Shown: positions 28,782-37,251, counted from the first letter of the stretch. The stretch: DNA of 64,000 bases from Streptomyces toyocaensis (GCF_000725125.1 NZ_JFCB01000010.1:124001-188000), one strand, 5' to 3'. A program made the numbers and translations. Notes: generated from the sequence alone by a model not told the origin.

Positions 28782-28827
28782 CGGCCCCGGGCCGCCGTTT
28801 CTCACTCGAACGGGCGGCCCGGGGCCG
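28782..28827 (-). terminator. Strong hairpin downstream of aminotransferase
   Basis: CGGCCCCGGGCCGCC (28782-28796) and GGCGGCCCGGGGCCG (28813-28827) form a 15-base perfect stem; alternatively a 13-base stem plus five more pairs with one bulge. It lies 41 bases beyond the aminotransferase stop on the minus strand, in the 208-base gap before the ATPase gene. Confidence 0.75.
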
Positions 28828-28867
28828 GTGTTGATCATCCAGAAGGAAGATCGGAACCCCGATCGGC

Positions 28868-30259
28868 CTACAGCTTGGTCCAGGCCTCGGAGAGGGTCGC
28901 GCGCAGGATCTGCTCGATCTCGTCGAAGGTCTCCTGGTTGGAGATCAGGGGCGGGGCGAGCTGGACGACCGGGTCGCCGCGGTCGTCGGCACGGCAGTAC
29001 AGGCCGTTCTCGAAGAGCTTCTTCGACAGGAAGCCGTACAGGACGCGCTCGGTCTCGTCGGCGTCGAAGGACTCCTTGGTGTGCTTGTCCTTGACCAGTT
29101 CGATGCCGTAGAAGAAGCCGTTGCCGCGGACGTCGCCGACGATCGGCAGGTCGTGCAGCTTCTCCAGGGTCGCGCGGAAGGCGCCCTCGTTGTCCAGCAC
29201 GTGCTGGTTCAGGCCCTCGCGCTCGAACAGGTCGAGGTTGGCGAGGCCGACCGCGGCGGAGACCGGGTGGCCGCCGAAGGTGTAGCCGTGCAGGAAGGTG
29301 TTCTCGCCCTTGTAGAACGGCTCGGCCAGACGGTCGGAGACGATGCACGCGCCGATCGGGGAGTAGCCCGAGGTCATGCCCTTGGCGCAGGTGATCATGT
29401 CCGGCACGTAGCCGAACTTGTCGCAGGCGAACGTCGTGCCCAGCCGGCCGAAGGCGCAGATGACCTCGTCCGACACGAGCAGCACGTCGTACTGGTCGCA
29501 GATCTCCCGTACCCGCTGGAAGTAGCCGGGCGGGGGCGGGAAGCAGCCGCCGGCGTTCTGCACCGGCTCCAGGAAGACGGCCGCGACCGTGTCCGGGCCC
29601 TCGAAGAGGATCTGCTGCTCGATCTGGTCGGCGGCCCAGCGGCCGAACGCCTCCGGGTCGTTCCCGTGGATCGGTGCCCGGTAGAGGTTGGTGTTGGGCA
29701 CCTTGTGCGCGCCCGGAACCAGCGGCTCGAACGGGGCCTTCAGGGCCGGCAGTCCGGTGATGGACAGGGCACCCTGGGGAGTGCCGTGGTAGGCCACGGC
29801 ACGGGATATGACCTTGTACTTGGTCGGCTTGCCGACGAGCTTGAAGTACTGCTTGGCGAGCTTCCAGGCGGTCTCCACCGCCTCACCGCCGCCGGTGGTG
29901 AAGAAGACCTTGTTCAGGTCGCCCGGGGCCTCGTGCGCGAGCCGCTCAGCGAGTTCCACGGCCTTGGGGTGGGCGTAGGACCAGACCGGGAAGAAGGCCA
30001 GCTCCTGTGCCTGCTTGGAGGCGGTCTCCGCGAGTTCCTGACGGCCGTGACCCGCCTGCACCACGAACAGGCCCGCGAGGCCGTCGAGGTAACGCCTGCC
30101 CTTGTCGTCGTAGATGTGAGTGCCCTCGCCCCGGACGATCGTGGGGACGGGGGAGTTCTCGTACGAGGACATGCGGGTGAAGTGCATCCACAAGTGGTCG
30201 TACGCGGACCTGCTGAGGTCCTTGGGGCTGTCGGTGCTCACGATTATCGGGTTCCCCAC
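28868..30259 (-). CDS. Class III aminotransferase (putrescine/omega-amino acid type)
   Basis: A 463-residue PLP enzyme related to putrescine-pyruvate and omega-amino acid:pyruvate transaminases. The conserved GGGEAVETAWKLAKQY, YHG in ISRAVAYHGTPQG, DEVICAFGR and the PLP lysine in ITCAKGMTSGYSP near residue 291 are seen. Start alternatives are GTG 30259 (overlapping the Lrp stop by 16 bases, reading VGNPII) and GTG 30241; I prefer the former because relatives, as I recall, begin MGNPI. It lies in an operon with an Lrp-type regulator and divergent from an aldehyde dehydrogenase, suggesting a polyamine transaminase role. Confidence 0.9.
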   Translation of the reverse strand: MGNPIIVSTDSPKDLSRSAYDHLWMHFTRMSSYENSPVPTIVRGEGTHIYDDKGRRYLDGLAGLFVVQAGHGRQELAETASKQAQELAFFPVWSYAHPKAVELAERLAHEAPGDLNKVFFTTGGGEAVETAWKLAKQYFKLVGKPTKYKVISRAVAYHGTPQGALSITGLPALKAPFEPLVPGAHKVPNTNLYRAPIHGNDPEAFGRWAADQIEQQILFEGPDTVAAVFLEPVQNAGGCFPPPPGYFQRVREICDQYDVLLVSDEVICAFGRLGTTFACDKFGYVPDMITCAKGMTSGYSPIGACIVSDRLAEPFYKGENTFLHGYTFGGHPVSAAVGLANLDLFEREGLNQHVLDNEGAFRATLEKLHDLPIVGDVRGNGFFYGIELVKDKHTKESFDADETERVLYGFLSKKLFENGLYCRADDRGDPVVQLAPPLISNQETFDEIEQILRATLSEAWTKL

Positions 30260-30747
30260 ATGTAGGTCTGCTTCTTGAGTTTGAGGTAGACGAAGCTCTC
30301 GGTGGAGCGCACTCCGGGAACGGCCCGGATGCGTTTGTTGATGACCTCCAGAAGGTGGTCGTCGTCCTCGCAGACGATCTCGACCATCAGGTCGAAGGAG
30401 CCCGCGGTCATCACGACGTACTCGCATTCGTCCATGGCGGCCAGCGCGTCGGCCACGGACTCCACGTCGCCCTCGACGTTGACGCCGACCATCGCCTGCC
30501 GGCGGAAGCCCACCGTGAGCGGGTCCGTGACGGCGACGATCTGCATCACGCCCTGGTCGAGCAGCTTCTGGACGCGCTGGCGCACGGCCGCCTCCGACAG
30601 ACCCACGGCCTTGCCGATGGCGGCGTACGGCCGGCGGCCGTCCTCCTGGAGCTGCTCGATGATGGCGAGGGAGACGGCGTCCAACTGGGGACCGCCGCCG
30701 TTCTTGGACTCGCGCGAGTCCTTCGGGTCTGCGCTTCGACTGGCCAC
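30244..30747 (-). CDS. Lrp/AsnC-family transcriptional regulator
   Basis: A 167-residue regulator. The N-terminal winged helix spans residues about 32-75 (LDAVSLAIIEQLQEDGRRPYA and GLSEAAVRQRVQKL), followed by the RAM ligand-binding domain with VGVNVEGDVESVADAL and MTAGSFDLMVEIVCEDD. The family responds to amino acids or related amines. GTG 30747 is my start; GTG 30762 is in frame. It is transcribed with the downstream aminotransferase and diverges from the aldehyde dehydrogenase, the usual place for a regulator of both. Confidence 0.9.
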   Translation of the reverse strand: MASRSADPKDSRESKNGGGPQLDAVSLAIIEQLQEDGRRPYAAIGKAVGLSEAAVRQRVQKLLDQGVMQIVAVTDPLTVGFRRQAMVGVNVEGDVESVADALAAMDECEYVVMTAGSFDLMVEIVCEDDDHLLEVINKRIRAVPGVRSTESFVYLKLKKQTYMWGTR

Positions 30748-30966
30748 GGAGCCACTGTGCACGACGTATCGACAGTTTTGCAAGGCGCATTCGATGAAAT
30801 TCGTTGTCTGTGGCGTTCTGCTGTGCGGATTTCGCAGATGCGGAGTGGGCGGGGGTGTTGAAAACGTCAGCCGTCGGTTTAGGGTGGGTGTCTCAGAGGT
30901 TGGACACCTCGACACGTTTCGACCCCATACCTCGGACACCCACGAGGAACACCAGGAGGGCCTGCA

Positions 30967-32406
30967 GTGAGCACCGAGCTGCGTCGTCTGCGCAACTACA
31001 TCGGCGGGGAGTTCCGGGACGCCGCCGACGGACGGACCACCGAGGTGGTCAACCCCGCGACCGGCGAGGCCTACGCGACCGCTCCGCTGTCCGGGCAGGC
31101 GGATGTGGACGCCGCGATGGCGGCCGCCGCCGAGGCCTTCCCCGGCTGGCGGGACACCACCCCGGCCGAGCGCCAGAAGGCCCTGCTGAAGATCGCGGAC
31201 GCCTTCGAGGAGCGCGCCGAGGAACTCATCGCGGCCGAGGTGGAGAACACGGGCAAGCCCGTCGGGCTGACCCGCACCGAGGAGATCCCGCCGATGGTGG
31301 ACCAGATCCGCTTCTTCGCGGGCGCGGCGCGGATGCTCGAGGGCCGCTCGGCCGGTGAGTACATGGAGGGCCTGACCTCGATCGTGCGCCGTGAGCCGGT
31401 GGGCGTCTGCGCGCAGGTCGCCCCCTGGAACTACCCGATGATGATGGCCGTGTGGAAGTTCGCCCCGGCGATCGCCGCGGGCAACACCGTCGTCCTGAAG
31501 CCCTCGGACACCACCCCTGCCTCCACGGTCCTGCTGGCCGAGATCCTCGGCTCGGTCCTGCCCAAGGGCGTCTTCAACGTCATCTGCGGCGACCGCGACA
31601 CCGGACGTCTGATGGTCGAGCACCCCACCCCGGCGATGGCCTCCATCACCGGGTCGGTGCGCGCCGGCATGTCGGTCGCCGAGTCCGCCTCCAAGGACCT
31701 CAAGCGGGTCCACCTGGAGCTGGGCGGCAAGGCCCCGGTCGTCGTCTTCGAGGACACCGACATCGCCAAGGCCGTCGAGGACATCTCCGTAGCGGGCTTC
31801 TTCAACGCCGGCCAGGACTGCACGGCCGCCACGCGCGTCCTCGTGCACGAGTCCATCCACGACGAGTTCGTCTCCGCCCTGGCCAAGGCCGCCGCCGACA
31901 CCAAGACCGGCATGCCGGACGACGAGGACGTCCTGTTCGGCCCGCTCAACAACCCCAACCAGCTGGCGCAGGTCGAGGGCTTCATCGAGCGGCTGCCCGC
32001 GCACGCGCGCGTGGAGGCCGGCGGCAAGCGCGTCGGCGAGCAGGGCTTCTTCTACGCGCCGACCGTCGTCTCGGGGCTCAACCAGGACGACGAGATCATC
32101 CAGAAGGAGGTCTTCGGCCCCGTCATCACCGTCCAGCGCTTCACCGACGAGGACCAGGCCGTCGAGTACGCCAACGGCGTCGAGTACGCGCTGGCCTCCT
32201 CGGTGTGGACCAAGGACCACTCGCGCGCGATGCGGATGTCCAAGAAGCTCGACTTCGGCTGTGTGTGGATCAACACCCACATCCCGCTGGTCGCGGAAAT
32301 GCCGCACGGCGGCTTCAAGAAGTCCGGCTACGGCAAGGACCTCTCGGCGTACGGCTTCGACGACTACACGCGCATCAAGCACGTGATGACGTCCCTGGAC
32401 GCGTAG
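30967..32406 (+). CDS. Gamma-aminobutyraldehyde-type dehydrogenase
   Basis: A 479-residue NAD(P)-dependent aldehyde dehydrogenase. The catalytic cysteine is in FFNAGQDCTAATRVLV near residue 283, the base glutamate in HLELGGKAPVVVF near 250, and PWNYP/KPSDTTP near 157/178. The C-terminal MPHGGFKKSGYGKDLS is typical. The sequence most resembles gamma-aminobutyraldehyde dehydrogenases (PatD/YdcW). GTG 30967. With the divergent aminotransferase it would convert putrescine to 4-aminobutyrate; the pair shares a 219-base promoter region, presumably controlled by the Lrp regulator. A 16-base stem terminator follows. Confidence 0.92.
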   Translation: MSTELRRLRNYIGGEFRDAADGRTTEVVNPATGEAYATAPLSGQADVDAAMAAAAEAFPGWRDTTPAERQKALLKIADAFEERAEELIAAEVENTGKPVGLTRTEEIPPMVDQIRFFAGAARMLEGRSAGEYMEGLTSIVRREPVGVCAQVAPWNYPMMMAVWKFAPAIAAGNTVVLKPSDTTPASTVLLAEILGSVLPKGVFNVICGDRDTGRLMVEHPTPAMASITGSVRAGMSVAESASKDLKRVHLELGGKAPVVVFEDTDIAKAVEDISVAGFFNAGQDCTAATRVLVHESIHDEFVSALAKAAADTKTGMPDDEDVLFGPLNNPNQLAQVEGFIERLPAHARVEAGGKRVGEQGFFYAPTVVSGLNQDDEIIQKEVFGPVITVQRFTDEDQAVEYANGVEYALASSVWTKDHSRAMRMSKKLDFGCVWINTHIPLVAEMPHGGFKKSGYGKDLSAYGFDDYTRIKHVMTSLDA

Positions 32407-32416
32407 GCGTCGCGGT

Positions 32417-32453
32417 GTCGGCCCCGGACGGTGAACCACCGTCCGGGGCCGAC
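32417..32453 (+). terminator. Terminator after aldehyde dehydrogenase
   Basis: A perfect 16-base stem, GTCGGCCCCGGACGGT (32417-32432) with ACCGTCCGGGGCCGAC (32438-32453), five-base loop, begins 11 bases after the stop and is followed by GTGTTCC. Confidence 0.85.
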
Positions 32454-32475
32454 GTGTTCCCGGCCGGACCAATTT

Positions 32476-32489
32476 TTGAACGTGTTCAA
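32476..32489. promoter_or_regulatory. Operator-like palindrome TTGAAC-GT-GTTCAA
   Basis: A perfect inverted repeat of six-base arms (TTGAACGTGTTCAA) in an AT-rich island (AATTTTTGAACG) 22 bases before the ATG of the 176-residue membrane protein gene. The size and symmetry suit a TetR or MarR-family dimer. No such regulator is encoded beside it. Confidence 0.5.
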
Positions 32490-32510
32490 CTCCAGGCGTA
32501 CGCTGCTGCC

Positions 32511-33041
32511 ATGAGCGACAGAGCCGCCCTGCTCAAGGGCATTCGCGTATGGCTGGTGTTCTTCGTCGTCTGTCTGGTGCTCAGCGGAGCGACCGCCTTC
32601 CCCCTGGTGCACGAACTGCGCTGGACCGAGGAGTTGTTGCGGTCGCTGTCGGTGCAGGAACACCTTCCCGCCCTCATGGAGTGGATCGGGCGCGTGCGGG
32701 AGGGGCTCGACACCGCCGACGCCGACCACCCCTTCCTCCTCTACGGCACCGACTGGCTCGCCTTCGCCCACCTCGTGATCGCGGTCGCCTTCTACGGCCC
32801 CTACCGCGACCCCGTCCGCAACGTCTGGGTCATCGAGTTCGGCATGATCGCCTGCGCCGGTATCGTCCCGCTCGCCCTCGTCTGCGGCCCGATCCGCCAG
32901 ATCCCCCTCTGGTGGAGCGTCATCGACATCGCCTTCGGGGTGTTCGGCGCGATCCCGCTCTACGTCGTCCGCCGGAAGATCAAGCGCCTGGAGGCGCTCC
33001 AGACGCCCCCTCCGCACACCGCCGCGGCGGTCACCGTGTGA
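32511..33041 (+). CDS. Small four-helix membrane protein, unknown function
   Basis: A 176-residue protein with about four hydrophobic segments: VWLVFFVVCLVLSGATAFPL near residues 13-32, LAFAHLVIAVAFYG near 84-97, FGMIACAGIVPLALVCG near 109-125 and WWSVIDIAFGVFGAIPLYVV near 131-150. The C-terminus is cytoplasmic and basic. I do not recognise a functional family; similar membrane proteins occur in other Streptomyces. ATG 32511; no Shine-Dalgarno is apparent. The TTGAAC palindrome just upstream implies regulated expression. Confidence 0.75.
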   Translation: MSDRAALLKGIRVWLVFFVVCLVLSGATAFPLVHELRWTEELLRSLSVQEHLPALMEWIGRVREGLDTADADHPFLLYGTDWLAFAHLVIAVAFYGPYRDPVRNVWVIEFGMIACAGIVPLALVCGPIRQIPLWWSVIDIAFGVFGAIPLYVVRRKIKRLEALQTPPPHTAAAVTV

Positions 33042-33196
33042 CGGGAAGCGGCTCCCGCGTGCGGCCGGAACCCGCTGCCCGCGGACCGTGGAAGGTGGCG
33101 CCTTGCCGCCGTTGACCGTGCCGTCCGCCCATGACACGGTCGGCCTTGCCTCCGGCAGGACCGGCCGGGGTGCGGGGCTACGGGAGGGGACGGGCG

Positions 33197-33682
33197 ATGA
33201 CGGCAGCGGGGCGCACCCGGGCGGGACGGCGTGGACCGAGGGCCTGTGTCGTGGTGACGGCGGCGGTGGTCGCCGCGGTGGCCGCGGGACCGGCGGCGGT
33301 CGCGGCCGGTCCCGCGGCCACCGCACCGGTGCCGGTGGCGGCGGGCGTGGCGAGCGATCCGACCCCGGAGGAGCAGAACCGGCTCAGGGAAGTGGCCGGC
33401 GCGATCTGGACTCCGCAACTGGCCGCCGGATGGAACATGAACGCCGAGGCGGCCGACGTGCTGTCCACGGCCACCGGGGAGATCCTCCGGTGCAGCGAGG
33501 CGTTCTCCCTCGTGCCGCGCCCGCCGGGCTTCGTCCCCGGGCTCGGCTACCTCGTCAGCTACTGGAAGAACCTGCGCGACTACTTCCTCGCGGTGAAGGA
33601 CGACCGGACCTGTCGCGCCTGTGTGGTCACGGCCGCGGTCAACTACCGGTCGGCGATCGAGATGGCCTCCATGGGCATCTGA
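33197..33682 (+). CDS. Small secreted protein, unknown function
   Basis: A 161-residue protein with an Ala/Val-rich N-terminal signal (ACVVVTAAVVAAVAAGPAAVA). The mature part has an acidic helical section (TPEEQNRLREVAGAIW) and three cysteines: one in LRCSEAF and a pair in RTCRACVV. I recognise no family. ATG 33197 follows GGGAGGGGA at 33182-33190; an in-frame ATG at 33131 lacks one. Its end overlaps the convergent phosphodiesterase gene by 40 bases. Confidence 0.7.
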   Translation: MTAAGRTRAGRRGPRACVVVTAAVVAAVAAGPAAVAAGPAATAPVPVAAGVASDPTPEEQNRLREVAGAIWTPQLAAGWNMNAEAADVLSTATGEILRCSEAFSLVPRPPGFVPGLGYLVSYWKNLRDYFLAVKDDRTCRACVVTAAVNYRSAIEMASMGI

Positions 33683-34362
33683 GTCCGGCGCAGCGCGCAC
33701 AGGACGTCGACGCGGTTGGTGGTGATCGAGTCGACGCCCATGGCCAGCAGGCGGCGCATGGAGCGGCGGGTGTCCGGCGTCCAGACGGACACCAGCAGGC
33801 CGTCGCGGTGGACGCGCTCGACGAGGGCCCGGTCGACCAGGCCGAAGCGGTAGTTCAGCCAGCGCGGGCGGATCACCTCCAGCAGACCCGCGCGGGCCGG
33901 TGCCCGTGTCGTCCGGGTGAGCGCGATCTCGGCGGACGGGTCCGCCGCGCGCACGGCGAGCATGGCGGGGGCGCCCGCGCAGTAGTGGACGCGGTCCCGG
34001 GCACCGCTCTCGCGCACGGCGTCCACGACCCGGCGCGCCGCACGGACGTCCGGAGCGCCGGGCAGGTCGATCATCACCCGGCTGCCCTCCGTCGCCGCCA
34101 GCGCGGCGGAGAGCGTGGGCACCCCGTCGTCGGTCATCCCGCGCACCTCCTCCCACGACAGCGACAGCAGAGGGCGGTCGTGCCGCCACAGGCGCTTGAG
34201 GGTGTCGTCGTGGAGCAGCACCGGGACGCCGTCCCGGGTCAGGCGCACGTCGATCTCCACCGCGTCCGCGCCCCGCCGGAGCGCGGACCGCAGTGAGGCG
34301 AGGGTGTTCTCGCGGACGCGGTAGGGGTCGCCGCGGTGGGCCACGGCGGTCACGTTCTGCAT
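33643..34362 (-). CDS. Glycerophosphodiester phosphodiesterase family protein
   Basis: A 239-residue GDPD-family protein that would hydrolyse glycerophosphodiesters to glycerol-3-phosphate and an alcohol. The active-site motif AHRGDPYRVRENTLAS near residues 8-23, EIDVRLTRDGVPVLLHDDTL near 34-55 and the final TTNRVDV match. The usual second histidine (HD in LLHDD) and acidic residues are present. ATG 34362 follows AAGGA on the minus strand. It has no signal peptide, so it is probably cytoplasmic. It is 20 bases downstream of the adenosine deaminase gene. Confidence 0.9.
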   Translation of the reverse strand: MQNVTAVAHRGDPYRVRENTLASLRSALRRGADAVEIDVRLTRDGVPVLLHDDTLKRLWRHDRPLLSLSWEEVRGMTDDGVPTLSAALAATEGSRVMIDLPGAPDVRAARRVVDAVRESGARDRVHYCAGAPAMLAVRAADPSAEIALTRTTRAPARAGLLEVIRPRWLNYRFGLVDRALVERVHRDGLLVSVWTPDTRRSMRRLLAMGVDSITTNRVDVLCALRRTQMPMEAISIADR

Positions 34363-34382
34363 GGAGGTCCTTCGCGCGGCGG

Positions 34383-35450
34383 TCAGGAGGCGAGCCAGGA
34401 CGTGGTGTAGGTGTCGATCTCGGCGGCCAGCCGCGCCTTGCCGGCGGCGTCCATGAACGACGCCTCGACCGCGTTCTTCGCCAGGTCGGCCAGGCCCCGT
34501 TCGTCGAGGTCCAGCAGCCGCGCGGCGACCGCGTACTCGTTGTTGAGGTCGGTGCCGAACATCGGCGGGTCGTCGGAGTTGATCGTCACCAGGACACCGG
34601 CGGCGGCGAACTCCTTGAGGGGGTGCTCGTCGAGCGTGGTCACCGCGCGTGTGGCGATGTTGGAGGTGGGGCACACCTCCAGGGCGATGCGCCGCTCGGC
34701 CAGGTGCCGGAGCAGCTCGGGGTCCCGCGCCGAGCTGGTGCCGTGCCCGATGCGCTCGGCGCCCAGCTCGTTGAGGGCGTCCCACACCGTCTGCGGGCCC
34801 GTGGTCTCGCCCGCGTGCGGCACGGAGCGCAGACCGGCCGCGATGGCACGGTCGAAGTACGGCTTGAACTGCGGGCGGGGCACGCCGACCTCCGGGCCGC
34901 CGAGGCCGAAGGAGACCAGGCCCTCGGGACGCAGCCGGTCGTCGGTGGCCAGGCGCGCGGTCTCCTCGGCGGACTCCAGCCCCGCCTCGCCGGGGATGTC
35001 GAAGCACCAGCGCAGCACCGTGCCGAACTCGCTCTCGGCCGCCTTGCGGGCGTCCTCGATCGCGTCCATGAAGGCACGCTCGTCGATCCCGCGGCGGGTG
35101 GAGGAGAACGGGGTGATGGTCAGCTCGGCGTAGCGCACCTGCTGCCGGGTCAGCTCCCGGGCCACCTCGTAGGTCAGCAGCCGGACGTCCTCCGGGGTGC
35201 GGATCAGGTCGACGACGGACAGGTACACCTCGATGAAGTGGGCGAAGTCCGTGAAGGTGAAGTAGTCGGCCAGGGCCTCGGGGTCGGTGGGGACCCTGGA
35301 GTCGGGGTGGCGGGCGGCCAGCTCCGAGACGATGCGGGGGGAGGCGGAGCCGACGTGGTGCACGTGCAGTTCGGCCTTGGGCAGGCCGGCGACGAAGGCG
35401 TGCAGGTCGCGCATCTGCCCGGCGGTGGCTGCGTCGAGGTGGTCGGTCAA
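34383..35450 (-). CDS. add: Adenosine deaminase family protein
   Basis: A 355-residue purine deaminase-like protein. The metal motif HVHHVGS near residues 29-35 (usual HxH), SVPHAGET near 205-212, RIGHGTS near 231-237 and the last aspartates in INSDDPPMF near 286 correspond to the zinc and base-binding elements. The first block is unusual, reading HHVGS where most have HLDGA. The start is TTG 35450, preceded by GGGAGG at good spacing; the next ATG in frame is at residue 13. Substrate may be adenosine or a close analogue; the family also includes adenine deaminases. Confidence 0.86.
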   Translation of the reverse strand: MTDHLDAATAGQMRDLHAFVAGLPKAELHVHHVGSASPRIVSELAARHPDSRVPTDPEALADYFTFTDFAHFIEVYLSVVDLIRTPEDVRLLTYEVARELTRQQVRYAELTITPFSSTRRGIDERAFMDAIEDARKAAESEFGTVLRWCFDIPGEAGLESAEETARLATDDRLRPEGLVSFGLGGPEVGVPRPQFKPYFDRAIAAGLRSVPHAGETTGPQTVWDALNELGAERIGHGTSSARDPELLRHLAERRIALEVCPTSNIATRAVTTLDEHPLKEFAAAGVLVTINSDDPPMFGTDLNNEYAVAARLLDLDERGLADLAKNAVEASFMDAAGKARLAAEIDTYTTSWLAS

Positions 35451-35602
35451 TGTTCCTCCCCGGGAACGGCGCCCCCCGGCCGCGCTGCGGCGGGACGCGG
35501 GTGATCGGCTGATCGGTGTGCGGGGGTCATCGTAGGCCGGGGGCGCGCGGCGCGGACAAGGGCCGTAGCATGACGGGACGTCCGACGGAGGGGGCCCGGC
35601 GC

Positions 35603-36502
35603 ATGGCCGACGACGCGCAGACGCCGCAGCAGCGGGAGCGGGCAGCGGGGGGTGTGCCGACCGGTGAGCCGCACACCGGTGCCGTGTGGCCGGCGCCGGC
35701 CGACGGCGGCGCGCGGGACGCGGTGGCGCAGGACGGTTCCCTGGTGGACGTGCGGACCACCGGGACGCCGGCTCCCGTGAGCACCCCGGATCCCTGGGCG
35801 CCGCCCGCCGACCGCACCCCGGCGCCGGGCCCCGGAGCGGGCGGCCCGCGGTCCGACGGCCGCGGAACCGGAGGCGGGGGAGCGGGCGGTCCGGGCGAGA
35901 CCGTCGTGGCCGGCGGCCCCCGGCCGTGGTCCGCGCCTTCCGCTCCTGCCGCGCCCTCCGGGCCTTCCCCCGCCACTCCCTCCTCCGTCCACGACCAGCA
36001 GACGGTGACGTCCTTCCCGGCGGTGGGCGGCCACCCCACCGCGCCCCAGCAGCACACCCAGCCGTGGGCCGGCCCGTCCGCGCCGCACACCCCCGTGCCG
36101 CCCGCCGCCAACCCGTTCGCGCCCCCGGTCGGAGGCGGGCCCGTCCCGCCGCCGCCCATCGGCCCCGAGGGGCCGGGCCAGGTCCCGTACGGCTATCCGG
36201 GCACCGGGTACGGCGGCGCCCCGGTGCAGGGATACTCCGGCTGGTCCGGTGGGGCACCGCTGCCGAGCAACGGACTGGGCGTGACCGGACTGGTGCTCGG
36301 CATCATCTCGGCCGCCGTCTTCTGCGTCTGGCCGGTGGCCATCCTGCTGGGAGTGCTGGCCGTGATCTTCGGCGGGATCGGCCGGGGCAAGGCCCACCGG
36401 GGCGAGGCCACGAACGCGGGTCAGGCTCTGGCCGGGATCATCTGCGGCGCGGTCGGCGTCGCCCTGGGCATCGCCTTCGGCGCCTTCGTCCTCCTCACGT
36501 AG
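35603..36502 (+). CDS. DUF4190 membrane protein with Pro-rich N-terminus
   Basis: A 299-residue protein. The first about 210 residues are low-complexity, rich in Pro, Gly and Ala with scattered Tyr, probably cytoplasmic and disordered. The last about 80 are a DUF4190 unit with two hydrophobic segments: GLVLGIISAAVFCVWPVAIL and ALAGIICGAVGVALGIAFGA. ATG 35603 follows GGAGGGGG; in-frame ATG 35570 is an alternative. Function unknown. Its stop overlaps the convergent NADAR gene by 8 bases. Confidence 0.78.
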   Translation: MADDAQTPQQRERAAGGVPTGEPHTGAVWPAPADGGARDAVAQDGSLVDVRTTGTPAPVSTPDPWAPPADRTPAPGPGAGGPRSDGRGTGGGGAGGPGETVVAGGPRPWSAPSAPAAPSGPSPATPSSVHDQQTVTSFPAVGGHPTAPQQHTQPWAGPSAPHTPVPPAANPFAPPVGGGPVPPPPIGPEGPGQVPYGYPGTGYGGAPVQGYSGWSGGAPLPSNGLGVTGLVLGIISAAVFCVWPVAILLGVLAVIFGGIGRGKAHRGEATNAGQALAGIICGAVGVALGIAFGAFVLLT

Positions 36503-37157
36503 CCGGACCGGAACCCGGCGCCGGACCGGAACCCGGCGCCGGACCGGAACCCGGCGCCGGACCGGAGCCCGGCGCGGAGCCCCGACCCGACGCCGCGCGG
36601 AGCCGACTGCGCGCTTCCATCAGCGCGAAGCCCAGCAGGTTCGGCCCCCGCCACCGCCGCGGGTCCGCCGCCCCCTCGTCGCCGGCCGCGAGGCCTATGC
36701 CCCACACCCGGTCCACCGGACTCGCCTCGACCAGCACCCGGTCCCCCGTGTTCAGCAAGAAGGACCGCAGGCCGTCGTGCGCCGCGAACTTGTGCACGCT
36801 GCCCTCGACGACGATGCCGAACCGCTCCCGGCGCCATATCGCCTCGTCGAAGCCGCGCACCAGCCGTCCCGCATCCTTCGCCTGCGAGGGATGCCCCGCG
36901 GCCAGCACCCGCCGCTCCCCCTCGGCATCCGCGAACAGCCGGGCCTTGGCCGCCATCATCCAGTGCTCCGCGGTCGCGTACTCCACGCCGTCCACCGTGA
37001 ACGGCGACGGCCACCACTGACTCAGACAGCTCGCGCCGATCCGCCCGCCGGGCAGCGGCCGGTGCCCCCAGAAGTGCAGGTACTTGACCCGCACCCCCGC
37101 CCTCAGCGCCTCGATCAGCGCGTCCCGTGAGTCCATCGCCCCCGTGATCCCCTCCAT
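36495..37157 (-). CDS. NADAR-family (YbiA-like) protein
   Basis: A 220-residue protein of the NADAR family, whose characterised members process riboflavin-pathway intermediates or remove ADP-ribose modifications. Conserved elements are CLSQWWPSPFTVDGVEYATAEHWMM near residues 40-65, KARLFADAE, and VWGIGLA near 160. The final about 25 residues are GSGPAP repeats encoded by an 18-base tandem repeat, not part of the fold. ATG 37157 or ATG 37136. Its stop overlaps the convergent DUF4190 gene. Confidence 0.85.
   Translation of the reverse strand: MEGITGAMDSRDALIEALRAGVRVKYLHFWGHRPLPGGRIGASCLSQWWPSPFTVDGVEYATAEHWMMAAKARLFADAEGERRVLAAGHPSQAKDAGRLVRGFDEAIWRRERFGIVVEGSVHKFAAHDGLRSFLLNTGDRVLVEASPVDRVWGIGLAAGDEGAADPRRWRGPNLLGFALMEARSRLRAASGRGSAPGSGPAPGSGPAPGSGPAPGSGPAT
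36503..36574. repeat. Four 18-base tandem repeats
   Basis: Unit CCGGACCGGAACCCGGCG; three identical copies and a fourth with one substitution (A to G). On the minus strand each unit adds six residues of the GSGPAP type to the C-terminus of the NADAR protein. The array begins at the stop of the convergent DUF4190 gene, so copy-number change would alter only the NADAR tail. Confidence 0.9.
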
Positions 37158-37251
37158 GCACGCGAGTCTGTCAGGGACCACTGACAGTCCGTCCTGCCTT
37201 TTCCGTGGCAACTCGACACCTGGTCGACAGATTCCGTCGCGTAACCAAAAG

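Noticed and set aside
30748..32472. Upstream extension of the Lrp frame to 742 residues
   Set aside because: The extra part is antisense to the aldehyde dehydrogenase and is not protein-like; the Lrp protein begins near 30747.
36503..36574. Tandem repeats as a possible CRISPR array
   Set aside because: Units are 18 bases and directly adjacent, with no spacers and no cas genes; they encode a protein tail.
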